Shown piece by piece: positions 26,037 to 33,829 of a stretch of 64,000 bases of DNA. The notes under the pieces were generated by a model, which was not told where the DNA came from, made no database searches, and saw only the letters and a program-made list of their open reading frames with translations. Source of the DNA: Paenibacillus sp. FSL H8-0048 (GTDB taxonomy: Bacteria > Bacillota > Bacilli > Paenibacillales > Paenibacillaceae). The DNA lies in assembly GCF_038002825.1 (NCBI RefSeq), contig NZ_JBBODF010000001.1, forward strand, positions 5,828,001-5,892,000, read 5' to 3'. The position numbers and the translations under genes were made by a program. Position 1 is the stretch's first letter, and each line of letters starts with the position of its first letter.

Positions 26037-27134
26037 TTACGTTCCTTGTGCATCAAAAATAACATTAAGCGTAGAAGCTGCACCCGGCGTGGCGGATTGA
26101 TAGGAAAGGCGGGTGTATTTCAGGAACCGGGCAGGCACAATTACGTCTACAGAACCTGCTGCCAGCGGGTTGTCTCCGGTCGTATCGACGAAATAGTTGG
26201 TTCCGTCTGCGCTGATTTCGACCCGTGTATTCACCGGATTGGCCCCGGTATTCACAATGAAGTAGGAATAGGTGCCAAGGACACTGGTATTGTTGGCAGG
26301 CAGCGGCGTATAGGTATCCGAAGTAGCAATTGCCGATGTAGGCAGCTCAACGAAGCTGCGCTGGGAAATGGAGGTCACGCTGCTCAGTGTACCAGCGGTG
26401 ATAGTCGCACCAAGCACGCTAGTAATGGTACCGCCGAGGATATTGGTCACTGTACCAGCGGATGATAGAGTACCAGCGGTGATAGTCGCACCAAGCACGC
26501 TAGTAATGGTACCGCCGAGGATATTGGTCACTGTACCAGCGGATGATAGAGTACCAGCGGTGATAGTCGCACCAAGCACACTAGTAATCGTACCGTCTAG
26601 CAGGTTAGTCACTGTACCAGCAGATGATAGAGTACCAGCGGTGATAGTCGCACCAAGCACGCTAGTAATCGTACCGTCTAGCAGGTTAGTCACTGTACCA
26701 GCGGATGTTAATGTACCAGCGGTGATAGTCGCACCAAGCACGCTAGTAATGGTACCGTCTAGCAGATTAGTCACTGTACCAGCGGATGATAGAGTACCAG
26801 CGGTGATAGTCGCACCAAGCACGCTAGTAATGGTACCGTCTAGCAGGTTAGTCACTGTACCAGCAGATGATAGAGTACCAGCGGTGATAGTCGCACCAAG
26901 CACGCTAGTAATCGTACCGCCGAGGATGTTGGTTACTGTACCAGCAGATGTTAATGTACCAGCAGTGATCGTTGCGCCAAGTACACTAGAGATGGTGCCG
27001 TTCAAAATGACGGTGGTCAGGTTCCCGCTGGCATCCGTAGTTAACGGCCGGTCGATCAGGGTCGAGGGGTCCCGGCCAAAAATAAGCGTACGCAAATTAT
27101 CCGGGTTTGCCTGAAATGAACTGAAATTTGGCAA
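26037..27134 (-). CDS. Thr/Ser-rich surface protein with 27-residue tandem repeats
   Basis: A 365-residue protein starting at TTG (27134) after AAAGGATG. The N-terminus is NFSSFQANPDNLRTLIFGRD. The centre consists of about eight units of 27 residues, related to TSVLGATITAGTLSSAGTV with NLLDG or NILGG. Alternating Thr, Ser, Val and Ile with Gly turns suggest a beta-solenoid. The C-terminus (about 255-365: TPLPANNTSVLGTYSYFIVN, TRVEISADGTNYFVDTTG, VDVIVPARFLKYTRLSYQSA) resembles a DUF6385-type beta domain. There is no signal peptide, as is usual for spore-surface proteins released by mother-cell lysis. With five glycosyltransferase-like genes beside it, many hydroxyl side chains and repeats, it is the best candidate acceptor. 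That role is inference. Confidence 0.75.
   Translation of the reverse strand: MPNFSSFQANPDNLRTLIFGRDPSTLIDRPLTTDASGNLTTVILNGTISSVLGATITAGTLTSAGTVTNILGGTITSVLGATITAGTLSSAGTVTNLLDGTITSVLGATITAGTLSSAGTVTNLLDGTITSVLGATITAGTLTSAGTVTNLLDGTITSVLGATITAGTLSSAGTVTNLLDGTITSVLGATITAGTLSSAGTVTNILGGTITSVLGATITAGTLSSAGTVTNILGGTITSVLGATITAGTLSSVTSISQRSFVELPTSAIATSDTYTPLPANNTSVLGTYSYFIVNTGANPVNTRVEISADGTNYFVDTTGDNPLAAGSVDVIVPARFLKYTRLSYQSATPGAASTLNVIFDAQGT
26391..27010. repeat. 81-bp tandem repeat array, eight units
   Basis: Units begin (plus strand ACCAGCGGTGATAGTCGCAC) at 26391 and every 81 bp to 26877, with a more diverged unit at 26958. Neighbouring units differ at few positions, chiefly the CCGAGGATA or TCTAGCAGG variants. 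Such identity allows gain or loss of whole 27-residue units without a frameshift. Confidence 0.92.
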
Positions 27135-27285
27135 ATGGAGTCATCCTTTCTGTGGGCAATTTTTGCTGTCAGCCTGCTCATGAAAAGACCCAAACCGTCG
27201 TCTGGGTCCTTAAGCATGTATAGTCTGCCAGTTAATAGAGGGAGGAGCGTGTAGCTGGGCAGGAACCATTCGAATGGTGTGATAT

Positions 27286-27294
27286 TAGGATATG
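27286..27294 (-). promoter_or_regulatory. Possible sigma-K -10 box upstream of the repeat-protein gene
   Basis: On the minus strand CATATCCTA matches the sigma-K -10 pattern CATAnnnTA about 150 bases before the start codon. No good -35 AC was found at the right spacing, so this is weak. The leader would include a GACCCA/TGGGTC hairpin. Confidence 0.3.
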
Positions 27295-27359
27295 GAGCTT
27301 TTTAAGAGAATGACTGGGTTACCTCTGCAAAAATACGCAGCTGCCAAACAACCTGCCGG

Positions 27360-27388
27360 ACAGCCTCGCATACTATGAACATATGCTA
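27360..27388 (+). promoter_or_regulatory. Sigma-K-like promoter of the surface-protein pair
   Basis: ACA at 27360-27362, a 17-base gap, then CATATGCTA (27380-27388), which fits sigma-K (AC, 16-17 bases, CATAnnnTA). It lies 22 bases before the start codon of the 27411 gene. This would place expression in the mother cell late in sporulation. Confidence 0.45.
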
Positions 27389-27410
27389 GACCGACAGAAG
27401 GAGTGAGAAT

Positions 27411-27947
27411 ATGCCGAATGAGACTGTATTTAACCAGAATAGCCAGCCGCTGTATACCGAGCAGGTTAACACCTATATTGCACCCGGAATTGATACTCTG
27501 CCTGAAGCGGGAGCTGCGATGTCAGGTTTATTGTTTGGAATTCCTTTTGCCTCCACGGTGGGTACTTCCACCCCGCTTGTCATGCAGGTAGCTAATCCCG
27601 GCGGTAGCGGACGTACCTTATATATCTCCCGCATTATCGCAAGCACGGGTACAGCGTCGGTCACTTTAACACTATTGCGCAATGCAACGGTGGGCGGCTC
27701 AACAATTACTCCGGTTAACTATAACTTCGGGAGTTCAGTCACCAGCATCAGTACTGCCCGGACCGCTACGGCCGCGCCTACAGGTTCTCCGGCGACATTA
27801 ATGTCGATGCAGCTGGCTATAGGCCCGGTCATCCTTAATATGGACGGCAGGATTATCCTGCCACCCGGCAACTCGCTTACACTATCGGTAACGATTGCAT
27901 CAGGGAGTACTGCGGCAACGGGAAATATCAGCTGGTGGGAATTCTGA
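27411..27947 (+). CDS. Uncharacterised surface-type protein, paralogue 1
   Basis: A 178-residue beta-rich, Ser/Thr/Gly-rich protein without signal peptide or membrane segment. It has a short polar N-terminus (PNETVFNQNSQPLYTEQVN), the motif NPGGSGRTLYISRI near residue 62, a Thr/Ser-rich middle and the ending GNISWWEF. The next gene encodes a relative with the same landmarks (NPAGSGRTLYLSRI, SLNWWER). AGAAGGAG precedes the ATG. I know no function. Its composition, the sigma-K-like promoter and the surrounding glycosyltransferases suggest a spore-surface or filament-like structural protein (inference). Confidence 0.7.
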   Translation: MPNETVFNQNSQPLYTEQVNTYIAPGIDTLPEAGAAMSGLLFGIPFASTVGTSTPLVMQVANPGGSGRTLYISRIIASTGTASVTLTLLRNATVGGSTITPVNYNFGSSVTSISTARTATAAPTGSPATLMSMQLAIGPVILNMDGRIILPPGNSLTLSVTIASGSTAATGNISWWEF

Positions 27948-27969
27948 GCGGAAGGGGAGAGGATGAACC

Positions 27970-28548
27970 ATGCCCAATAACTATGTAATCAATGACAATG
28001 ACCAGCCGGTCTATGTGGAAATGACGAATACCTTCCGTGCACCGGATATCAGCGCCCCGCCAGAGATCAGCGCTTCGCAGGCAGCCGTATTATTCTCGGC
28101 GAATGCCTCGAACTCGGCAACGATCGTGCTGTCGCTTCTCTCGGCCGTTATTTCGGTCCGCATCAGTAATCCTGCGGGCAGCGGCCGGACCTTGTATCTG
28201 TCCCGGATCAGCGGCAGTATTGGCGGTACCTCGGTGCTGACCTCGATCTCCGGCAGCTTTACCATTGTCAAAGGAGGGACGATATCCTCGCCGTCCACGG
28301 TGACGCCGGTGAATAATAATCTGGCCAGCGCAGCAGCCAGCTCCATGACGGTCCAGTCCAGCGCAGCAGCTATTTCCGGGGGCAGTGTGCTGGCGAATGT
28401 TCAGATTGCGCCGGGTGTGTTCAGTCCGGCTTTTACCGGCAGCATTATCGTCCCTCCGAACAATGTCATCAGCATCAGCGTAAGCTCCTCAAGCGCGGCA
28501 GTCGGGACAATTATATCTGCATTAAGCCTGAACTGGTGGGAGAGATAG
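27970..28548 (+). CDS. Uncharacterised surface-type protein, paralogue 2
   Basis: A 192-residue relative of the preceding protein, 22 bases downstream, so the two are probably cotranscribed and arose by tandem duplication. Shared landmarks are the PNN...NDNDQPVYVEM start, NPAGSGRTLYLSRISGSIGG and the terminal LNWWER. The middle and end are strongly enriched in Ser, Ala and Thr. AGGGGAGAGGATG precedes the start. Like its partner it is a candidate target of the island's glycosyltransferases; no enzymatic motif is visible. Confidence 0.7.
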   Translation: MPNNYVINDNDQPVYVEMTNTFRAPDISAPPEISASQAAVLFSANASNSATIVLSLLSAVISVRISNPAGSGRTLYLSRISGSIGGTSVLTSISGSFTIVKGGTISSPSTVTPVNNNLASAAASSMTVQSSAAAISGGSVLANVQIAPGVFSPAFTGSIIVPPNNVISISVSSSSAAVGTIISALSLNWWER

Positions 28549-28589
28549 CAGGTTGGTGCTTCAGCACCTCTATAGATGATTCACGCTAG

Positions 28590-28656
28590 ACATTATCCTT
28601 CTATTTCTTGCTGAAGTAATACCGTCGCTACAAGGAGGCCGAACCCGTGTCGGCTT
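28590..28656 (+). repeat. Dispersed repeat PR3, copy 1 (degenerate)
   Basis: Contains CATTATCCTTCTATTTCT and GCTGAA, then ACCGTCGCTACAAGGAGGC and a small GCCGA...TCGGC hairpin. It corresponds to 39371-39450 but its second half has diverged. It lies directly upstream of the esterase promoter. Confidence 0.65.
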
Positions 28657-28683
28657 GACTTTAGGATGTCTAAGGTTTATTTT
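28655..28683 (+). promoter_or_regulatory. Probable promoter of the esterase gene
   Basis: TTGACT (28655-28660), a 17-base spacer and TATTTT (28678-28683), about 40 bases before the chosen start codon. Confidence 0.5.
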
Positions 28684-28723
28684 TCTATAAATGGATGAAA
28701 TAGAGGATTGGGGAGGAGGAAGG

Positions 28724-29395
28724 ATGGAGACTTGTCTATTTATACACGGCTTCACCGGAGGCAAATACGAGATTTCTCCGCTTGCGCAGTATCTGGAGGC
28801 GAATGGCTATGTGTCCAGAATGTTTACCTTGCATGGACATGGAGGCGGCAGAAGGGAGCTGCTCCACTCAAGCCGGGGGGACTGGCAGCTAAGCGCCGAG
28901 GAGGAACTCAAGCAGCTATTCCCAAGCTCCGACAAAGTACATCTGATCGGCTTCTCTACCGGAGCGCTGATTGCATCGTGTCTGTCCGTTCAGTATTCTT
29001 CCCGGATTCAGTCGCTCACTCTGTTGTCTACCCCGGTGTATCCGCTCAATCCGGCCGAGATTCTGCGCACACTGGTCCGCCCGGAGATGCTGCGGAATTA
29101 TCTGAGCAAATGGGGCTCTACACCCATGAAGGCCACGCGGGAGTTCCAGCGGCTGGTTCGTGAGAGCTTCCAGGTCTATCCGCAGCTGGAGGTGCCGACC
29201 TTGATTGTACAGGGCAGTCGGGATCATCTGGTGAGATTCAAAAGTGCGGGCTATCTCCGGCAGACGATCCCCTCGGAACGCAAACAGGTGCTGATTATGG
29301 AGCAAAGCGGACATATGGTCTGCCATAGCGCGGAGAGTCCTGCGATGATGGATGAAGTACTCCGGTTTATCCGCCGCTCGGGCGAGTCCGGGTAA
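28724..29395 (+). CDS. Alpha/beta hydrolase, carboxylesterase type
   Basis: A 223-residue single-domain esterase of the Est30/monoacylglycerol lipase-like group. ETCLFIHGFTGGKYEI is the oxyanion-hole HG strand, Ser is in LIGFSTGALIAS (GxSxG), Asp in VQGSRDHLV and His in EQSGHMVCH, a complete triad. The ATG at 28724 is chosen because GGAGGAGGAAGG lies directly upstream and gives the family's normal N-terminus; an in-frame ATG at 28691 would add 11 residues. It is transcribed alone and followed by a strong terminator. The natural ester is unknown. Confidence 0.9.
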   Translation: METCLFIHGFTGGKYEISPLAQYLEANGYVSRMFTLHGHGGGRRELLHSSRGDWQLSAEEELKQLFPSSDKVHLIGFSTGALIASCLSVQYSSRIQSLTLLSTPVYPLNPAEILRTLVRPEMLRNYLSKWGSTPMKATREFQRLVRESFQVYPQLEVPTLIVQGSRDHLVRFKSAGYLRQTIPSERKQVLIMEQSGHMVCHSAESPAMMDEVLRFIRRSGESG

Positions 29396-29398
29396 ACG

Positions 29399-29431
29399 AA
29401 GAACCCTTCCAGGGCTGGAAAGGGTTCTTCT
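29399..29431 (+). terminator. Terminator after the esterase gene
   Basis: AAGAACCCTTCCA and TGGAAAGGGTTCTT pair perfectly over 11-13 bases around a GGGC loop, ending in TTCT, just after the stop codon. Confidence 0.88.
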
Positions 29432-29492
29432 GTCTGTCGCTTACTCTATGATATACATTGACATTGCGGAGGGGGCGTGGTATTTTCAGCTT

Positions 29493-29510
29493 AAGGAAAC
29501 CGGTTTCCTT
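29493..29510. promoter_or_regulatory. Perfect LacI-type palindrome, orphan
   Basis: AAGGAAACCGGTTTCCTT is a perfect 18-base palindrome with the CG centre of LacI/GalR operators. It lies between the convergent esterase and lacI genes, not at a visible promoter. Confidence 0.55.
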
Positions 29511-29574
29511 GCTAAAAGGGGATGAATACCTTCCTCCGCTATTCTACTATTCCGTTATTTCGTGATTCTGTTAG

Positions 29575-30603
29575 TTATTCCGCAGCAGCCCCGCCGCTTC
29601 GCTTGGAAGATAACCGGGGAATTAACTCCGGCTCCAGCAGTTGTCCGCTCACGGCAGCTTCTTTGTTATCCAGTTTGTCCATCAATAGCCGTCCTGCGGA
29701 TGCGCCGAGCTGGAAGGTATCCATATCGAGTGAAGTCAGCGGAGGAGTAGTGTAGGGAGACAAGGGATAATCATCGAACGTGGCAATGCCCAGCTGTGAA
29801 GGAATGGAGATATTCAATTCCCGGGCCGCCTGCAGCACACCGTAAGCGGAGAAGTTGCTCATGCAGACGATGGAGCCGGGGGAATTCGCACTTTGCAGCA
29901 GCTGCTTGGCTGCCTGATAGCCATCCTCCTGGGCCGCACGGCCATTGATGATCCAGCCGCTGTGCACAGCCATTCCCGCCTCGCCGAGTGCCCGCTGATA
30001 GCCGGCTGCACGGCGCAGGAAGAGCGGCTCATCCTTCTCACCGCCGATGAAGGCCACAGACGGATAGCCCTGCTCCAGCAGATGCCGGGTCAGCATGAAT
30101 CCGCCCAGCTCATTGTCGCAATCGACCCAGATTCCCGGAGCGTTGATCTCACCGATGGAGATATAAGGGAACTCAAGACGGTTCAGCTCCGCACACAGGT
30201 CTGGAGTCAGCACTGAGGTGTTGGCAATAATGCCGTCCACCCGCTTATTCAGCACCAGCCTCTGCAGGAAATGCCCCTCCGCATGGTCATGCTGGATATT
30301 GGCAATGGTCAGCTCATATTTCAGAGGACCGATGACGCTCTCCACCCCGCCGATAATGTTATAAAAGAACTGGTTGAGAAACTCGCTTTCCTTAGACATA
30401 TCAATCAGGATAGCTATCGTATTGCTGCTCTGTCTGGCTAGTCCGGTGGCGATGCTGCTCGGAGTATAGTTCATCTGCTTGATGATGTCCCGGACCCGGG
30501 CCTTCGTTTCCTCGGATATTTTGGGAGAGTCGTTCATGACCTTGGATACAGTGGATTTCGCGACACCCGCTGCCTGGGCGATATCCTTAATAGTAACTTT
30601 CAT
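29575..30603 (-). CDS. LacI-family transcriptional regulator
   Basis: A 342-residue repressor divergent from a GH13 glucosidase gene. The helix-turn-helix is TIKDIAQAAGVAKSTVSKVM. The sensor half follows with TIAILIDMSKESEFLNQFF, VDGIIANTSVLTPDL, VAFIGGEKDEP, IVCMSNFSAYGVLQAAREL and IATFDDYPLSPYTTPPLTS. The ATG at 30603 is chosen over a longer frame for its GGGAGG and its family-typical start. By position it probably controls the glucosidase in response to malto-oligosaccharides or a related sugar (inference). Confidence 0.9.
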   Translation of the reverse strand: MKVTIKDIAQAAGVAKSTVSKVMNDSPKISEETKARVRDIIKQMNYTPSSIATGLARQSSNTIAILIDMSKESEFLNQFFYNIIGGVESVIGPLKYELTIANIQHDHAEGHFLQRLVLNKRVDGIIANTSVLTPDLCAELNRLEFPYISIGEINAPGIWVDCDNELGGFMLTRHLLEQGYPSVAFIGGEKDEPLFLRRAAGYQRALGEAGMAVHSGWIINGRAAQEDGYQAAKQLLQSANSPGSIVCMSNFSAYGVLQAARELNISIPSQLGIATFDDYPLSPYTTPPLTSLDMDTFQLGASAGRLLMDKLDNKEAAVSGQLLEPELIPRLSSKRSGGAAAE

Positions 30604-30630
30604 AGCTTTCCCTCCCGTCCTTACGGTATG

Positions 30631-30649
30631 GTTCGCCCTAATGGCGAAC
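30631..30649. promoter_or_regulatory. Inverted repeat between lacI and the GH13 gene
   Basis: GTTCGCC and GGCGAAC arms lie around CTAAT in the 116-base gap between divergent starts. It is well placed for an operator, though it lacks the CG centre usual for LacI proteins. Confidence 0.5.
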
Positions 30650-30719
30650 TTTGTTCTACCTGTCATAATAACACAGTTGCTGAAGCTGCTCTATGCGGCA
30701 TAAAAGGAGACTATACAGT

Positions 30720-32420
30720 ATGCTTAACCGGTTATTCGTCTATCACACAGCGGAGGACCCCTTCGCCTTCCCGGCAGGCCCCCGCCTGCTTAAACTCAGA
30801 CTATTCGTGCAGAGCGGACAGTCCCTGTCCTGCACGGTTGTCCACGCTGACCGTTATGATTCACCTGGTCATGAGCTTCCACAGGAGATGGAGCGGACCG
30901 GCTGTGCCGGAGCGTATGACATACATGAAGCCCTGGTTCCGGCCGGGACTGGAAAATGCCGTTATCTGTTCCACATCGGGAATCCAGCGGGCGAATACAT
31001 ATGGTACGGGGAGCGGGGATGCTCGGAGAACAGGGAGCAGGCGGGTGCCTTTCAGTATGCCTATATTCACCGCCCGCACGCCATCGCGCTGCCTGCCTGG
31101 AGTTCAGATGCGGTAGTCTACCAGATTTATCCCGAGAGCTACCATCAGGGGACGCTTCAAGGCATTACTGACAAGCTTACATACTTGCAAGAGCTTGGCG
31201 TAACTGCTATTTATATGACGCCTATCTTTGAATCGCCTTCCGGGCATAAGTACAATACCTCCGATTACTATAAGGTAGACCCCGGATTCGGGACGCTTGA
31301 GGATCTGAAGACGCTGGTCGGGACTGCACACCGGCTGGGGATGAAGGTCCTGCTGGATGCGGTTTTTAACCATTCCGGCGATACCTTTTTTGCCTTCCGG
31401 GATGTCTTGGAGCATGGAGAGGCCTCGCGCTACAAAGACTGGTTCTTCATCCATTCCTTCCCGGTCAGTACTACGCCGGCTCCCGGCTATGAGACCTTCG
31501 CCAAGGCGGAGGCGAGTATGCCGAAGCTGAATATGGATCATCCCGAGGTAGCGGATTATATGATGAACGTAGCCAGGTATTGGGTGCGGGAAGCAGGTAT
31601 CGACGGCTGGAGGCTGGATGTGGCCAATGAGGTGACTCCGGCCTTCTGGACAAGATTGCGGCGGGAGCTGAAGGCGGAATTCCCGGACCTTCTGCTGATC
31701 GGCGAGATTATGCATGCTTCCGGGCCTTGGCTGCGGGGAGACCAGTTCGACGGCGGCATGAATTACCTGCTGCGGGATGCGGTGCTGGAGTTTTTTGCAG
31801 CGCAGTCTGCGGGTCCGACCCGGTTCATGGAACAACTGCTGCATCAGGAGGCCTTGTACAATGATCAGGCCAATTCGGCGATGTTCCAGCTGCTGGGCAG
31901 CCACGATACACTGCGTTTCCTGACTGCCTGCAAGGAGGGAGGGCGGGGCTGGGACCGGGAAGCTACGGCAATGAGCCGGATGCGGCTGGCTGTCTTTTTC
32001 CAGATGACCTATATAGGCCTGCCGATGATCTATTATGGGGATGAGGTTGGAATGGAAGGTGCGACAGACCCGGATTGCAGGAGGCCGATGCTCTGGGAGG
32101 AGCAGGCTCAGCATACCGGACTGCTGGACTGGTACAAGCGGCTTATCTCGCTGAGAAAAGAGCATGAGGTCCTGCACCGAGGGGCTTTCCGCCCCTGGTT
32201 CACAGATGAGACGCGGGGTATCCTTGGCTATGTCCGGCGCAGCGGGCAGGACCAGATGGGGCTGATTATCAATAACTCCCCCAACCGCTACCATCTGGAG
32301 CTGCCGGCCTACCGTTCGGACACCAAAGTGCTGACCGAGCTGTTAAGCGGACACACCCTCCGCAGCTCAAGCAAGCTTCTTGTGGAGATCGGGCCGTTTG
32401 GCTGTCTGATGCTGCACTAA
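30720..32420 (+). CDS. GH13 alpha-glycosidase (neopullulanase/cyclomaltodextrinase-like)
   Basis: A 566-residue enzyme for alpha-1,4/1,6-glucan fragments, without signal peptide and therefore cytoplasmic. An N-terminal beta-sandwich (about 1-120, ending in YAYIHRPHAI) precedes the (beta/alpha)8 barrel. Conserved regions: LLDAVFNHSGD (I), GWRLDVANEV with the Asp nucleophile (II), LLIGEIMH with the acid/base Glu (III) and LLGSHDTLRF (IV). The N-domain and MPKLN segment fit neopullulanase, maltogenic amylase or alpha-glycosidase of this family. The ATG at 30720 has AAAAGGAGA upstream. The adjacent LacI regulator suggests sugar induction. Exact substrate is not determinable. Confidence 0.9.
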   Translation: MLNRLFVYHTAEDPFAFPAGPRLLKLRLFVQSGQSLSCTVVHADRYDSPGHELPQEMERTGCAGAYDIHEALVPAGTGKCRYLFHIGNPAGEYIWYGERGCSENREQAGAFQYAYIHRPHAIALPAWSSDAVVYQIYPESYHQGTLQGITDKLTYLQELGVTAIYMTPIFESPSGHKYNTSDYYKVDPGFGTLEDLKTLVGTAHRLGMKVLLDAVFNHSGDTFFAFRDVLEHGEASRYKDWFFIHSFPVSTTPAPGYETFAKAEASMPKLNMDHPEVADYMMNVARYWVREAGIDGWRLDVANEVTPAFWTRLRRELKAEFPDLLLIGEIMHASGPWLRGDQFDGGMNYLLRDAVLEFFAAQSAGPTRFMEQLLHQEALYNDQANSAMFQLLGSHDTLRFLTACKEGGRGWDREATAMSRMRLAVFFQMTYIGLPMIYYGDEVGMEGATDPDCRRPMLWEEQAQHTGLLDWYKRLISLRKEHEVLHRGAFRPWFTDETRGILGYVRRSGQDQMGLIINNSPNRYHLELPAYRSDTKVLTELLSGHTLRSSSKLLVEIGPFGCLMLH

Positions 32421-32479
32421 CCTGTAACCTCTGTCCCGGGCAAGAGAGTAAAGGACTCTGAGGGGGCAGCCTGCAGGTG

Positions 32480-33595
32480 TTATTTCTTCTTTTTGTTTTG
32501 CCGCAGCTGCCGGAATTCCTGGTTCTCCCATTGCTTGAGCAACGGGTAGGGATCGAAGGCCCATTCCGTAATTCCGCGGTCACGGTAGATGCCATAATGC
32601 AGGTGGGGCGGGAACTTGCCCTGTGTGCCCGGGCTGCCGTAGCCGGAGCTGCCGACCCAGCCGATGGTCTGTCCCGGAGTGACAATATCCCCCCGCAGGA
32701 GGGATTTCTCATACCCCATCAGGTGGGCATAATAATGGTAGCGGTTCTCGATATCGCGGATACCGATGCGCCATCCGCCGTAGCGGTTCCAGCCCTTGGT
32801 CTCAACAATGCCGAAGCAGGTGCTGCGCACCGTCAAGCCATGCGGCGCGAACAGATCCGTGCCTTCGTGAATGCGCGCGCCGCCCCAGCTCCGGCCCGTT
32901 CCCCAGGTGCTGCGGTAGGCATAATTGGTCCCTATCGGCAGCGGAAATGCACTGCCGGACAGGTCCAGCCGTCCGAAATGCTCATATAGCTTGGCGAACT
33001 GGGAGACGCGCTGGGCGGCCCGCCCGTTGTGATAGTACTCCCAGATCCCAATATTGAAGTCCGTAGCGGAATCCCCGTATTTGAGCAAGTGGCTAGCCAT
33101 GCTGTATAGCACATCTGCATCGCTCTCGGGATCTGCGATGCCGTCCCCTGATCCGTCCAGCCCGAAGCCGCCGAAGAAGCGGATCGATTCGGGCTGCTTG
33201 TCGTTCTGATCCGGGTTCAGCGGACCGGACCATACCGGCGCCGGAATCATAATTCCGGTAAGCCGTGGCTTAGCCGCTGCAGAAGGGGGTTCTGCGGCGG
33301 CTGTTTTTTTGCTCTTCCTGGCAATGGTCCGTTCGTACTGATCGATGGCAGCGAAGCGGTACCAGGGAATGCCGGTTGCCGCGCCCATCTGCTCAAAGAG
33401 CTGCTTGCGGTCAGCGGCGGCAGTCTCTTTGCTGTTTGCGGGAGCGGGAGAAGGACTACCTGAGCTCAGTTCTGGAATTTTATGATAACGGGCAGCTTGG
33501 GCATGTTCGGCAGGACTACCGCTCCAGAGCAGGGCGGCGGCAGATATGCACATCAAGGTTCTGCGGGTGTAGGGGCTTTTTAATAAGGCCAGCAT
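32480..33595 (-). CDS. lytH: M23 endopeptidase, LytH (YunA)-like
   Basis: A 371-residue exported Zn peptidase. There is a signal sequence (TLMCISAAALLWSGS), a middle domain (LFEQMGAATGIPWYRFAAID, FGGFGLDGSGDG, LYSMASHLLKYG) and a C-terminal M23 domain with the metal ligands in IHEGTDLFAP and PPHLHYGIY. In B. subtilis LytH is a sporulation L-Ala-D-Glu endopeptidase that trims cortex peptidoglycan side chains, and lytH lies next to lipA. Here the gene is likewise beside lipA, divergent, which supports the assignment. AGGAGGATG precedes the ATG. The poly-Lys end (QNKKKK) is unusual. A sigma-G promoter would be expected but I could not find a convincing one. Confidence 0.82.
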   Translation of the reverse strand: MLALLKSPYTRRTLMCISAAALLWSGSPAEHAQAARYHKIPELSSGSPSPAPANSKETAAADRKQLFEQMGAATGIPWYRFAAIDQYERTIARKSKKTAAAEPPSAAAKPRLTGIMIPAPVWSGPLNPDQNDKQPESIRFFGGFGLDGSGDGIADPESDADVLYSMASHLLKYGDSATDFNIGIWEYYHNGRAAQRVSQFAKLYEHFGRLDLSGSAFPLPIGTNYAYRSTWGTGRSWGGARIHEGTDLFAPHGLTVRSTCFGIVETKGWNRYGGWRIGIRDIENRYHYYAHLMGYEKSLLRGDIVTPGQTIGWVGSSGYGSPGTQGKFPPHLHYGIYRDRGITEWAFDPYPLLKQWENQEFRQLRQNKKKK

Positions 33596-33649
33596 AATCT
33601 CATCCTCCTGCGTTTGGGCGCATGAATTGCATATAGGTTTGCGGAAGCG

Positions 33650-33674
33650 GCACCCGGGCCGGGTGCTTTTCTTT
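33650..33674 (+). terminator. Terminator-like hairpin between divergent lytH and lipA
   Basis: GCACCCGG and CCGGGTGC pair around one G, followed by TTTTCTTT. It lies upstream of both genes, where no transcript should end, so it may shield lipA from readthrough or attenuate an antisense transcript. Confidence 0.55.
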
Positions 33675-33749
33675 AGATTGAAGCAAAAGGACTTTTTTTA
33701 TCCATGACCGCTCCAAGGTTCACAAAAACAGGCAAACGCCTACTTCACA

Positions 33750-33758
33750 TGCTATAAT
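33750..33758 (+). promoter_or_regulatory. lipA promoter, extended -10
   Basis: TGCTATAAT is an extended -10 box about 70 bases before the lipA start. The -35 region is weak (around 33730). Confidence 0.6.
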
Positions 33759-33829
33759 ATGAGGCAGCAACTTTTGACTGTGAAAGAAATGGACATTGAC
33801 ATTCAGATCGAAAGCGGGGTCTCATCACT

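Noticed and set aside
26368-27114. A plus-strand frame of repeated VPAVIVAPSTLVMVP
   Set aside because: It is the complement of the 81-bp repeats; the minus frame has a proper start, non-repeat ends and a recognisable C-terminal domain.
27411-28548. Phage tail-fibre genes
   Set aside because: No phage structural, lysis or integrase genes are near, and the promoter looks sporulation-specific.
32480-33595. A phage or autolysin M23 endolysin
   Set aside because: Position beside lipA and the N-terminal domain fit the sporulation enzyme LytH better.
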